NCBI RefSeq assembly: GCF_000143415.4
Contig: NW_003314307.1
Coordinates: 76,922-140,921 of the forward strand
Reading direction: 5' to 3'
From: Selaginella moellendorffii
Taxonomy: Eukaryota > Streptophyta > Lycopodiopsida > Selaginellales > Selaginellaceae
DNA: 64,000 nucleotides
This document shows positions 1 to 11,511 of this stretch, one piece after another (positions within the stretch are counted from its first letter, which is position 1; the number at the start of each line of letters is the position of its first letter). Made by a program: the position numbers and the translations under genes. The notes beneath the pieces were generated by a model. That model saw nothing but the letters and a program-made list of their open reading frames with translations, searched no databases and was not told the DNA's origin.

Positions 1-1329
1 ATTGACCACCCTAACTAAATGGATTTATATTTCAGAGACACATTCATGCAATAATTTATGCATAACACAAACACTAATGATAAAGAGCTTTTGTTCCATA
101 CCTGCTCTTAAAAGAATATTTAGACATAATATGTTTAGACAACTTTAATATTACTCATAATCAAAACTAATCAAGGGAAAAATTTATAAAAATATGTAAT
201 AATATGTAGTTGTGCATTTAACTCTTAGATACATGCTATTGAATACATAGCATACCTTCTTCCTGTTTAGAAATAAAACTATAATAATACTATATGTGGT
301 GCATTTTAAAGATTTTATATCTAATTTACAAATAGCCTAAGTTAAATAGTTTATTCCTTAAGAGACAAATATTTTAGACTACTTAGATACTATATAAATT
401 GAAATATATGTTGATAGACACTTATTAAAATACAAACACAAAATAGAATTTTTAGTAAACTAACTTCTAATTTTATAATCAAAATTTTAAATTATTAATT
501 ATATATCAGCTAATGACAGGTCATGGCAAGGTTTAAGGGGGGTTTTGCACCCACCATTAAAGTAGAATTTTTAAATTAGAGTTTTAACCTAATTAATATT
601 TTAATGCTATACTTTTCATATCAACATTAATTAATAATAGCATTAATTATTTTTCGTAATAAAAACTTTTGATAATGCTAACTGGTTTACACTCCCATTA
701 ACTTAGCTAATATAATGATACTTTGTTGTATTTTGTTGATAATTGTTGAAAATTGTTGAAATGTTGTTTGGGCAGTCTCAAGAGACTACAAGGTTGTTTT
801 GGTATTCTAGGTTGATGGCATTGAAGCCAAAGTGATAGAAATTTACAATCTCGGCATGCTTTTTATTGATGATCCAAAAACAATCAATGTGAAGGTTAAT
901 ATAATTACAACAATTCCAAAAGGTCAAGACTGAAATTTAACTCAGAGAAAAATTAGCTTCTTTTTATAGAGAAATTGTAAAACAACTGTAAAAGTTATAT
1001 GACATTCCTAATTCTGGCACCACTTGGCATCAGTGTTGTTGATGTTGCTGCTGGATGTTCGGTCTAACACATATTTTATACAATAGCTGTTAATAATGTA
1101 AATACTACTTATATATCTATATCTCCATCTAATATTTCATATTGCATTTCAAAAGTTAATTATAATTTTTTTTATGGATGATGACATATCCTAGATTGGC
1201 AGTCTTGCCTAGAATTGTTATGTATATTATGATTAACATGAACTTTTAAAAAGTAAAACACTTGTTTGGAGGTGGGGGGGGCAGGGGGTTCCAAATGTAT
1301 AGTAGGATGGTGGGTAAGTCAGGTATGGC
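1..1329. other. AT-rich stretch without a gene
   Basis: No reading frame with recognisable protein similarity is visible. The only landmark is 1271-1310, where a G-run is followed by GGGGGTTCCAAA and GTATAGTAGG. This block also occurs in the LTRs at 19141-19190, 26111-26155 and, as its reverse complement, inside the LTRs at 29.4-30.7 and 46.0-47.8 kb. It is probably a relic of that LTR family. Confidence 0.5.
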
Positions 1330-2675
1330 TGTTTAATAGATCTAACATTGTAGAACCAAAGTGTCACAATATGTAGTGTCCAGTGATATAGGAGATGGCA
1401 AATCCTGGTTGCTTGAGTGCAAATTAATACTGTTACTATCCATACCATCCCCATTTGGGGATGCTTCGACTCCCATTAAAAACTTCAAGGAGTGATGTTT
1501 GTTAGTCCAGAACCTTGTTGTTCTCTTAGGTATGAATCAATTTCTCTTGCCATCCAGTTTGTAAGTGGTCATAAGCACTACGCCTGCACTGATTGATTGA
1601 GCAGCCAGTCACCTTCATATCAGTGGCTGCAGTGATGATAACTCAAGAGTGCTAGTGTGCAAAGTTGCTGCTTTGGCAGTGTGCTCCTTGCTAGGGAGTA
1701 AACACTGGATATTTCGATTGGTTACAAAACTGTAAAGTAGCTGTAAAACACAAAATTTTAGGATTGTATCCCACTCAGATCACTGCAAGAATACTGAAAC
1801 CATAAATTCTCTACCTTTCAATTCTGTAATGATAGAAAATCTACAACAGAACAACATGGAATTAGTGTACAAAAGAAGAAGAAGAAGAAGAAGAAGAAGA
1901 AATCGCTAGATTGTCAGAGCAAAGTTCTCTGTAGCAGATTGTAAATTGGCATAAGATTAGTATGCAACTGTTGCAAGAACAAATAAATAGTGTCAATATC
2001 TTCATCAAAGCAATAGCACAATGGATAAAAAGTAAAAGCAAACTAGGCAATTAAGTTTTTTGGATTGTATTTGTAGTCCCTGAAGGGTGAAGAAGATATT
2101 GCCATGCTTCACTTTGGACGATCATCCCTTCAGCCCCAATGCCAATGAGACCACCATATACAGATCACTAAAACCACAAGTAATCTCATGCTCACATCAT
2201 AATTTCCACTTGGACGATAAAAAAGAACGGCTGAGAGGGAGAGATGAGAGGAAGACCTCAATTCTTGATTGCAAATGAGTTAAATTAACTCTTAGGCTTG
2301 TGGTGATGATGTGGTGATGAAGAGAAGAGGGGAGACATTGCTGAATGTATTGTGAATTCCATGATAACAAAAAAGCACTCCATTTCGCTGATTCACCTCC
2401 ATGAGTGGGTATTGGTACCATGATCCAGTGGAATTCTAATGTAATAACTTGTGATTCAATTTTAATAGTGGAGCACTTTCCTCATCAATGAGGCACCAAC
2501 GATGATTAATGATGTATTTACTCTTCCAAGCATATTCATAAACCTGCAATCCTTACTGTTACATGCTAAGATTACACATATTTGCTATCAATATTCATGC
2601 ATAATCTGCCATGGATGAAGCCCTTCCCAGGAGAGAGAGAAATTTCATTGCTCAAGTGTCACAAACAAAAATTTG
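1330..2675 (+). repeat. Left arm of a ~1.3-kb inverted repeat
   Basis: The sequence here is the diverged reverse complement of 8868-10237. Clear anchors are 2087-2230 against 9395-9500 (the stretch reading HDDHPFS-like in one frame), 2530-2640 against 8990-9110, and 1370-1440 against 10130-10200. The arms differ by scattered substitutions and short indels, so the duplication is old. No transposase-like frame lies in the arms. They could be long terminal inverted repeats of a decayed DNA element or an inverted segmental duplication. Confidence 0.75.
1873..1903 (+). repeat. (AAG)n microsatellite
   Basis: About ten AAG units occur in a row. The corresponding place in the other inverted-repeat arm (near 9702-9712) has only about three TTC units, so the tract expanded or contracted after the arms were duplicated. 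Confidence 0.9.
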
Positions 2676-4521
2676 AAGTGTTATCACCCTTATGCCATCA
2701 CCCTTAGGTTGTTGTTTTAAAGTCTTTAGTTATGAACCATCAGATTTTAAGTATATCCACAATAATATTCTAAAAATGGAATAAAAGATGCAAGATGCCA
2801 TATGCCAATAGCACTTTGAAATAAGGGAGTATTGATTCAAGATTTTCAAGAGCAAGAATAATCATTAACTCAAGCACTTGCAGGCATGAAAAAATATGTT
2901 TGTCCATTTAGAGATAAGAGTTACTCTTGTTGGGAGACAAGACTAAGATTCAATCTATGTTACAACTGAAACTCTGGCAAATAGACTTGAATGAGAAACA
3001 AGAATCTTAATAGAAATTGTTCCACTAGAAGTTCGATCCCTCATTTTTCAGCTTGAGACAACTAGAATTATTCAAGAATAGGAAAAAGACAAAGCCTGCT
3101 GGAATTGCTATATTGCGAGGCAACACATCAACCATGTGTAGAATTTACTTAAATTTCTAAAGAAAATTAGGAAATTGCCCATTGAGATTTAAAAGATAAT
3201 CTTTGCATCAGTCCTCAAGACATTCCATCTAGAAAATTACACTTAAGCTAGATAAGGAATCATTCTCACTAGTGAAAATTACCTAGAAAGCCAAAACAAA
3301 AATGAGCTCTACACTTGGAAACTTGTATTTGAGCTTTCCTGACTTAATTAAGTGTATATAAATGAAGAGTTCATCTGTGAATACCAATTGGGGATCATAA
3401 ATCCTATTAATGCAGCCAAGCTCACCAACAAGCATTTAAGAAGTGGTCTGTAGGCTAAGGAGCACTAAATTAAAATATATGTTATCACCAAAATTGAAAA
3501 ATTAATATATTTTATCAGCAACAATTTTAGCTATGGCATATGTGGACCAGCCAAGACTTAATTTAAAGCTCATTCCTAAAAATGGCATAGCAATAAAAAT
3601 TACCTAGTCAAAATACAATATTGGATAGTGATGTCTAGCTTGATTGTTTATGCTTAAGATGTTAGTAAAGATGCTATAGATATGTCCAATTTTGCATTAC
3701 TTCTAACGATGCATTGTGTGTTCCATATTGTTGCACCAAAGACACATATGTGAGTGGAAAATCATTGCCACAGTTTTGTGTTACCTTTAATGATAATATA
3801 TTGTCTAAATTGTTACACCCTCAACAGCTGCAGTAGAAAAAAGAGCACAACTAACAAAAACTGACAGATGCCATGGATACAAATGCTTAAAGGCTGAGAG
3901 TATGCAAACACAAAGTTGTTTATTGATGCTTATTCCAATTTTTGTTTTTAACATGGAACAAGATTTACCTTTCCTGGAGATGGTCCTAAACTTGAGCCTG
4001 TGCTTTTGAGATCCCACATCCAGGGGAGCAACATTGAGAACTTTTGACTTTGCTACCACTGCCACATCATCCATCTCTGTATGGAAAAACTGTCTATTTT
4101 TCTATGACTTCTTTCACAATTCTACAATTGACCTCTTCCAGAATAAGACATGAAGTTGGCTTCTCAGGCTTTGATCCAGCAACTCTGTATGCAGCACTAT
4201 TTTCCTAGCAGGAGTTGTTGTAACTGGATTTATTCATTGCATTTGCATTTAAAACGTTTATCCAGTTTAGACAAGACAAACCCATAAGAAAAAAAGAGGA
4301 GGCTCACCTGGTCGGCAGTGTAATTGCCATTGTGTCCCAGGAGTACAATTAAAGTGTAATTGCCATAGTGTTTCAACTGTAGGAGTACAATTGACTACTC
4401 AAACATGAGAAAAACCAGTTGATTACAGCCTCAATGCAATAAAGTAAACAATCTGGAAGAATTATCAAATTAGGAATACATACACACAAAGACTCATCTC
4501 TCACATTCACAGCAATTAGGA

Positions 4522-5196
4522 GTGCCATCCCTCTCAATTCCGTCTAGATATCAATCTTCAAGGACTTCCTCCTTATTCAGCAGCCTTGAAAGCTCCAGGA
4601 CTGCAAGTTCTCTGGAAAAAAAAAACACTAAGATCACCAAGAAGAACACATCATGTTATTATAAGCCAAAAGAAGAAACCATGAGGGACTGGAAAAACCA
4701 GTCACAATTCGTGGAACTCACTCCTTGTGGCACTACTCAAGTTTTCTTCCCTAGACCTTGTGCCATAAAATATCGTGCTCTCAGCTATGGCAAGCGCAGA
4801 TGGAGCCAAACATCCTTTATTGGATGCCAGATCATTGCAAAGCTGGATCATCCTGTGCAAGGCTGGCAATTACAGCACTTGATGATCCCATTTGAGGTGT
4901 TTCACAAGATGCCCTAAGCATGGGACTGCAGTGGATACTGATGGATTTATGTGATGGATCTACACCAGGGCAATGATAAGTGTCAGGGCATGGCCATCAG
5001 GATCCTCTGGGCTCAAGAGCAAATCCCTGCAAATTGTGGTCACTACTGGCAGGCCATCTACTGGACAAGCTGCGATGCTGCTGGGAGAAAATATGATCAA
5101 CTCAAGAACATGAAAAGAGGGATTTGATGTATCAATGCTGCAATATCTGTCTGTGAAGAGACCTTGATAATCAATCGAGCTTGCACACAGCCCCAA
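4522..5196. other. Unassigned open region (131-aa plus and 78-aa minus frames)
   Basis: Two neighbouring frames stand out from the AT-rich background. One is a 131-codon plus-strand frame at 4522-4917, Ser-rich at its N-terminus. The other is a 78-codon minus-strand frame at 4960-5196 containing SIDYQGLFTDRYCSIDT. The minus strand stays fairly open from 5200 down to about 4500 with several stops, as a decayed coding region on that strand would. I recognise neither product, and no flanking signals fix a start. Either could be chance. Confidence 0.15.
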
Positions 5197-6529
5197 TTTT
5201 GTGATGCAGAAGCCAATATCATGAACCCAAACTAGGACGCTGAGTGAAACATGTGCACCTTATGAATGCTTCATGCCAAAAATATGCCAAGCTTTCACTG
5301 CTAGGCTTAATCTATAAAGAAAGATAAAATAGCCGCCCAGAGAAAGAGAATTGCTTATATCAGGATAAAAGAATCAATGAAGGGTTGGCCCTGAATCAAT
5401 CAAAGGCAACGGTGAGCTCCTGATATAGGAGAGAGAGAGAACCTCTTGTTGTCCACTCCACTATTTCAAGTAACAAGAGAAATCACATTATTTCATTTTC
5501 TGATTTGAAACGTCATGACTTTTTATTTGAAAATTTTGGATCTCCTTGGAATCTTAGAATATGCAACACCTAAATTAAGGGGCTCTTTCATTTAAACTAG
5601 CAGGATCCCAGCTCCACTGGGAGAGATAGTAAATCCAAGTGAATAATAAGTCTTTTATTATGTATCTGGTTTGGCATAATTTTAATTTTAATTGTATTCA
5701 AGGTTAACTTTTCTAGGAATTCTTACCATCTATATTCAGTAAACAAACAATCATGCATTTGTTGTTCATAGTAACTATCAGATACATCTAGTTCATTAGT
5801 TACATATTACTTATCATTATGATTTATTGGCTGGTGGAGGAAAGCTAACATTGTAGTTCATAGAAGAAGCATTTACCTTGCAAAATAGTGGTCTATTTAC
5901 ATTTTGTTTCATGTTATACATGTTAGATAAAGATTAAAGATGAGATATTATAGACTAAATATAAAGTAAACCTTTTTTCGTTGAGACTGTATTTAGCGTG
6001 TTTAAAGTCTCTAATGCAAGCATTGACAGTTATACAGATGTTGGAATACCTTTTGAAGTAATTGCTTAGATGTACTTGCCAATGTCTGTATTTGTTGTCT
6101 AGATATTATGCCATGAGAGAAAGAAAGGCGTAGTGTATCTTAAAGACAGTACTTTAGAGAGCACTTTTAAGTCATTTTAAAACTGTAGGGTGGAGTCAAT
6201 TAAATATAAGTATGTAGCATCAAGTATTTTTATTTTGCATGGCCTTATTATAAATTAAATAAATTGTTATTACATGTATGATTATTTCTCCAGTTTTTTT
6301 TATGTAATTGTTTGTTATATTTTAGACTAGCTTTTTTTTTAGTGTTATTTTCAAGAGTTCATTGGCATCTTTGAATAGGTCATATTTGAAGGTAGCTTTA
6401 GCAAGGGTTGCATTGTATGTCTTTCCATAAGTTTTTTAGACATACTTTCATCCATCTGGCAGGATGCTTTGAAAAGAACTCCAAAAACATAAAGTAGCAA
6501 GAAACACATAAAAGTTCCTTCCTTAATTT

Positions 6530-6692
6530 AGTTAAGTACATACATGATTACCAGTTTCTCAACTAGTTTGAGCAAAGGGAACCAGTAGTACCAACCTCCT
6601 ACTGTTATGGCAATAAGAGAAGAATATCCAAAAGGACTTGTTAATAGGTAACTTTTGATACTTATAGCCATTATCGTGACAAGCTGAAAAAA
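6530..6692. repeat. Decayed LTR fragment related to the LTR at 31.0-31.95 kb
   Basis: The stretch aligns by eye with 31815-31951. Shared landmarks are CAGTTNNCTCNACTAG, TATGGCARTAAG, AAGGACTNGT and CTTTTGATAC, in the same order and spacing. Many differences are C to T or G to A, as expected for an old, once-methylated copy. It suggests that part of this AT-rich region is old retroelement DNA. Confidence 0.5.
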
Positions 6693-8521
6693 ATACTCAA
6701 CATGATATAGCAAAAAAATACCCAAGTATATAACACATTTTCTTATACCAAAGTTCTTTAAATGTGAGAATGAATTGTGCACTCTACTAAACTTACTCAT
6801 CCATTTCAGTTTATAAGTATATGCTTTGATATCATGCTTGCATCTGCTAAATAATTTTAAGATCACCCTTTGAAATCAGTAATATAAAGAGTGACATAAT
6901 GTATATAGAGGAACTTATTTTCAGGTTTCAAAAGGATATAAATGTAGACATGCCAATCTTTATTTTTATTTTTTACCACTTCTTTGATTTTCTGTGTAGG
7001 TGTCTGTGAATGTACACCTTTGGTATTTAAAGGTCTCACACCACATAGATATGCAGGAATTTAATATATACCATAAGAATCAATTTATTGTGTCAAAAAC
7101 TTTCTTTTTTCTTTTTTGATCTATCAAAGCCCTTCTGACAAATATTAAATTTGTCCAATGGTTAAGGACAAGGTGTCTTAGGCAAGTCTCACCACTTTTC
7201 TTTTGGTCTTTCATATATTACTTAAGATGGTTCAAGAGTTTTGGAAACAAATTTTGTAGAGCCTACTCATGATAAATAAGTTTTTGAAAGGACATCAATT
7301 GTTTAATGTTTAGAGCACCAATTGTAAGTGATACAAAAATATTATGGTTAAAACTCATTTTTTATAACCTTTTTATAAAATTTTTATATACTGGAATAAA
7401 AATAACTAGAATGGACATGAACAACAAATTGCTACTACATCTTTTGCTGATAAAATAGACAAGGTATGCAATGCAAAATTCACAAACAACAATAACAATG
7501 CATAACAATTGGTTATAAATAAGCTACTTTAGAAACCAAGGAGATACAGATTTTAGAGATGTAAGCAGCCTAATTCCTATCAACACAAAAGCTATATATT
7601 GAGATCTCTACCCTTTTGAAGGATTTGAAGCCAAGAAACAATTTCTCTAAACTACATCACTAAAGAAACTATTCACAATTTTTTTTCAATATTATTCTTA
7701 TAATAGACTTTTGTTTTTCTTTCAGAAAGGAAGCGCAACTAAAACTAAAGGTTATCCAAAACACAAGAAACTATACTCTATTTTCTTTTATCCTTCTCAA
7801 ACTCAATTGTGTTTTATAAGTGGAGTTTATTACTACTATAGATCTAATGGCTGAAGAGGTTCTTAATTCTTGTCAAATGATGGGCTGATCAAGCACTATG
7901 ATAAATATCAAAGATAAATTAAGAAAAAAAAAATAGAACGCTTTGCAAATATAAATGATAGTGTAAAAAGAAAATGGATATAAACCATGCTTGATCAATT
8001 TACTGACCTGCCCTCAATAATTATATCATAAAAGAGATTTTATACTGACCTATATAAAATAATTAACAAATTGCTATATAAAATAATTATAAAAAATAAC
8101 GATATACCATCTGGTGTGCATATCCAACAAGGAAGAAAAAAAGAAAGAGTGAAGAGAGAGCAAGGACTTACCTCCTTTTACTATAATAAATTTTACTCGT
8201 CTATCTAGGAAGACCACTGATTTCCTTGTTGTCTCAAACTTTATTGTGAATAAAAGGAGTTTTGAGTCCAGATTGGCAGAAAAAAAAAAAAAAACAATAC
8301 CAAGACTTAAAAGGGAGTTTTTTGCTTTTCTTCATGGACTGACTATATAGTGAGGCTTTAAGTATAGTAATAAAACACACTCATTGTGTAAGTAAGCTTT
8401 TCAATATTCATTTGGTAAAACTAGTCAAGGCCAAAGAAACAACCTCTCTGGAATATATGGTCAAAGACAACCTTACAGGTGAATGGTAAATCAAGACATT
8501 GATAGTTTTCTCAATTTCTTG

Positions 8522-8638
8522 TTACAAAATATCAGTAACAACATCCTGCTCCTGCATTTGCATAAAGAGCTTGGAAGCCACCTCCGGATCGCCGATCTCG
8601 AAACGTCTAAGGATCATATCATACATTCTGTAGAATAC
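8522..8638 (-). pseudogene. PPR-repeat-like gene fragment
   Basis: Read on the minus strand, 38 codons end in a TAA stop. They match one pentatricopeptide repeat: a YDMILRRFEIGD helix followed by PEVASKLFMQMQEQDVV, which fits the family pattern of two helices with Ala and Leu-Phe in the second and a 'V-T-D' end. A pyrimidine run and AG directly precede it (8639-8650 on the minus strand), which could be a splice acceptor. PPR proteins normally bind organellar RNA with many tandem repeats; one repeat alone is not functional. No further repeats were recognised nearby, so this is a relic or a weak coincidence. Confidence 0.4.
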
Positions 8639-8867
8639 ACTGAAGGAAAAAAAACGTTTAGGATTTGTATGTACCCACATAATTAGTCTCTACAGTCTTT
8701 GTATATAATAATCTCATCCTATAGCTGAATGAGTTTGCTATTTTATTAGGATGTTTGACTCTTGGCTTTCATTTCTTTGAATAAATTTAAGGAATAGATA
8801 ATAAGTAGTTAATTGGCATGTCAAGGAGTTAAAATGTAAAGGTCATGACTTTTCATATTAAGTGTTC

Positions 8868-10237
8868 ACTTTGTTTGTGACGCTTAGGGCAATGGAACAA
8901 TGAAATTTCTTTCTCTCTTGGGAAAGGAAACAGAAAGGACTGTTGCTTTGGATTACATTTGGGGAGAAAGCTGGTTGGAGGCTGGTGTGAAACATGTCTA
9001 CATAGTAAGGGCTTAGATTATGCATGAATATTGCTAGCAAACATGCATAATCTCAACACATAACAGTAAGGATTGCAGGTTTGTGAATATGCTTGGAAGA
9101 GTAAATACATCGTTAATCATTGTTGGTGTTTCATTGATATCGTGTGATCCCAGCTCCACTATTCAAATCGAATCACGAGTTATTACATTCTGGATTGTGG
9201 CACCAAAACCCGCTCATGGAGGTCAATCAGTGAAATGGAGTGCTTTTTGGTTATCATGGAATTCACAAAACATTCAGCAATCATCACTGGGTCATCACCA
9301 CAAGCCTAAGTGTTAATTTGACTCCTTCACAATCAAGCATTGAGGTCTTCCTCTCACCTCTCCCTCCAGCCATTCTAGTTTATCGTCCAGATGGAAGATT
9401 ATGATGTGAGCATGAGGTTACTTGTGGTTTTAGTGATCTGTATGTGGTGGTCTCATCGGCGCTGGGGCTGAAGGGATGATCGTCCAAAGTGAAGCATGGT
9501 GATGCCTTCTTTGTCCTTTGGGGACTACAAACACAATTTAAAAACCTTAATTGCCTAGTTTGTTCTTTTATTTATTTGTTGTGTTATTGCTTTGACGAAG
9601 ACACTGAAACTCTTTGTTTGTTCTTGTGACAGTTGCATACTACTCTTATGCCAATTTACAATCTGCTACAGAGCACTTTTCTCTGAAAATCTAGCGATTT
9701 CTTCTTCTTTTGTACACTAATTCCATGTTGTTCTATTGTAGATTTTCTATTGTTACAGAATTGAAAGGTAGAGAATTATGGTTGCAGTATTCTTGCAATG
9801 ATCTGGGTGGGATACAATCCTAAAATTTTGTGTTTTACAACTGTTTTACAGTTTTGGAGCCAATCAAAATATCCAGTGTTTACTCCCCAGTGAGGAGCAC
9901 ACTGCTGATGCAGCAGCTTTGCACACTGGCACTCTTGAGTTATCGTCACCGCAGCCACTGATATGAACGTGACTGGCCGCTCAATTGCTCAGTGCAAGAG
10001 TAGTGTTAATGACTACTTACAAACTGGATGGCAAGAGAAATCGATTTGTACCTGAGAAAATAACAAGGTCCTAGACTGATAAACATCACTCCTTGAAGTT
10101 CTTAATGAGAGCCAATGCATCATCAACAGGGGTAACAGTATTAATTTGCACTCATGCAACCAAGATTTGCCAAATGGCTTATATCACCGGACACTACACA
10201 TTGTGACACTCTGGTTCTGCGATGTTAGATCTATTAA
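8868..10237 (-). repeat. Right arm of the ~1.3-kb inverted repeat
   Basis: This is the reverse complement, with divergence, of 1330-2675. Both arms contain a segment encoding HGG.S.KWSAF.LSWNSQ in the corresponding frame, but the amino-acid differences look unconstrained, so I do not call it a gene. The right arm ends close to the LRR pseudogene and TRIM at 10.38 kb. Confidence 0.75.
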
Positions 10238-10383
10238 AGAAGGGCAATATTATTTCCTCACATGCCACTCATGGGCATCCAGATTTACAAAGACAGCCCT
10301 TCTTTATGTATTTGTTTCTGAGCTCCTTCTTTCAGGTTTTTCTTGACCAGCTAAGTGCTGGAGGTAGGGAAACACATTCTAAC

Positions 10384-10887
10384 TGTTAGCAGCAGAGAGA
10401 TGCACATGAGGAGGAAGAACTTTCTCTTTGTATTCAACTGTATATGGATAGTACATATACATGGAACTACTGCCACATAAGCATAACTTGAATCTTGCTT
10501 GATCCAATTTTTTATATGGGTTGCTTAAATCGCTCAATCTCCCACTGACTTTATACCCTGCTTGCTACTGCTTGCTGCTCATCACCTCTGCCTGGTGCCT
10601 TGATGCAACACCTCAAGCATCTAGCACATCTACCAAAAGCTTCAAGCATTGCAAAAAGGAATTGCAATCAGGAGACTCATCCTCCTCCTCATCACTAGCC
10701 TCCTGGCTAGCAAGTGCCATGCCCAGGATCAAGGAGCCAATCGCTCCAATACCATGTTAGCAGTTGAGAGCTGCACACGAGGAGGAAGAAATTTTTCTGT
10801 GTATTAAACTATATATGGATGGTACATATACATGGAACTACTGCCACGTAGGCATAACTATATGCCACATCATCTTTACCTCTAACA
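10384..10887 (-). mobile_element. TRIM-type miniature LTR retrotransposon
   Basis: A 504-bp unit begins TGTTAG and ends CTAACA. It has direct terminal repeats of ~107-133 bp (10384-10490 and 10755-10887; the last ~25 bp of the left copy have diverged) around a ~265-bp centre. Directly next to the right repeat, the minus strand reads TGGTATTGGAGC (10743-10754), an initiator-Met-like primer binding site, so the element points leftward. The 5-bp target duplication CTAAC lies at 10379-10383 and 10888-10892. There is no protein; such elements need enzymes supplied in trans. It sits inside an LRR-receptor pseudogene. Confidence 0.8.
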
Positions 10888-10892
10888 CTAAC

Positions 10893-11511
10893 CATCCAAA
10901 CGATTGTTTTGGAGGAGCCGGCTTTCTAGGCTTGAGTTGGAGGTATAAAGCTGTATGTATCCTATGGTGGTGAGATTGATGTAGCTGATATCCAATACCT
11001 CATGAGTTCAAAATGTGCTGGAACATCACCTGTGAATTTAGTAGGTTGCCTCAATCCTCTCAACAACGGCAAAGAAGTTGCTCAAACTGGAGGTTTCCGT
11101 CTGTCTTGCTCCAAACAGCGAGAAGAAATCCCTGGAGAAGGCATTGTGAGTGATAGTGAGAACTTCAGCAAGGTACAACTGCTTTTGGGAGAAAATAATT
11201 CTCCTGATATCTGGTTGAACAAGAGGTTGATACTAATCAGGTTTTTGCAGCAGGGGAGAACGATCTGAGAGAGATTGTTGCTGGACAGGAAGATGTCTCA
11301 ATCTGGTGAAAGTGCTCTTAGAGATGTGGAGCTCCTCTAGATGGGACAGGTCTTGGATCGCATCAAGCAAAGCAGGCCAGGGCAGTGATAGTGGCTGAAG
11401 ATCAACTCCAATGATCTCGCCCGAGCTGGAGCATTTGACTCCATGGCAGTGGTACGAATCTATGGTAGAACTCGTGTTCCAGCTCCCGAGTGTGGATAAT
11501 GGATCACCCAC
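10893..11511 (-). pseudogene. LRR receptor-kinase-like N-terminal fragment
   Basis: On the minus strand, 11511 to ~11290 encodes DPLSTLGSWN...CHGVKCSSSGEIIGVDL, the cap (LRRNT_2-type) that precedes leucine-rich repeats in plant receptor-like kinases. Further along, in shifted frames, come LRR-like pieces: NQISGELFS (~11215), TKFTGDVPAHFELM (~11030) and LLQNNRLDG (~10905). After the last piece the TRIM at 10384-10887 is inserted. Past it the minus strand continues with NVFPYLQHLAG, which fits the interrupted repeat. Frameshifts and stops mean no functional protein. A stop codon stands just upstream of the first codon, after an ATTAG that could be an old splice acceptor. No kinase domain is visible. 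Confidence 0.6.

Larger units (their letters stand above)
2676..8867. other. AT-rich spacer between the inverted-repeat arms
   Basis: About 6.2 kb of AT-rich DNA. Short open frames exist but lack recognisable domains. Identifiable items are an unassigned open region at 4522-5196, a decayed LTR piece at 6530-6692 and a PPR-like fragment at 8522-8638, each listed separately. No transposase, gag or pol motif was found that would explain the flanking inverted repeats. Confidence 0.5.

Noticed and set aside
6528-6866. 112-codon minus-strand frame with hydrophobic segments
   Set aside because: It overlaps a decayed LTR and AT-rich DNA easily gives hydrophobic frames.
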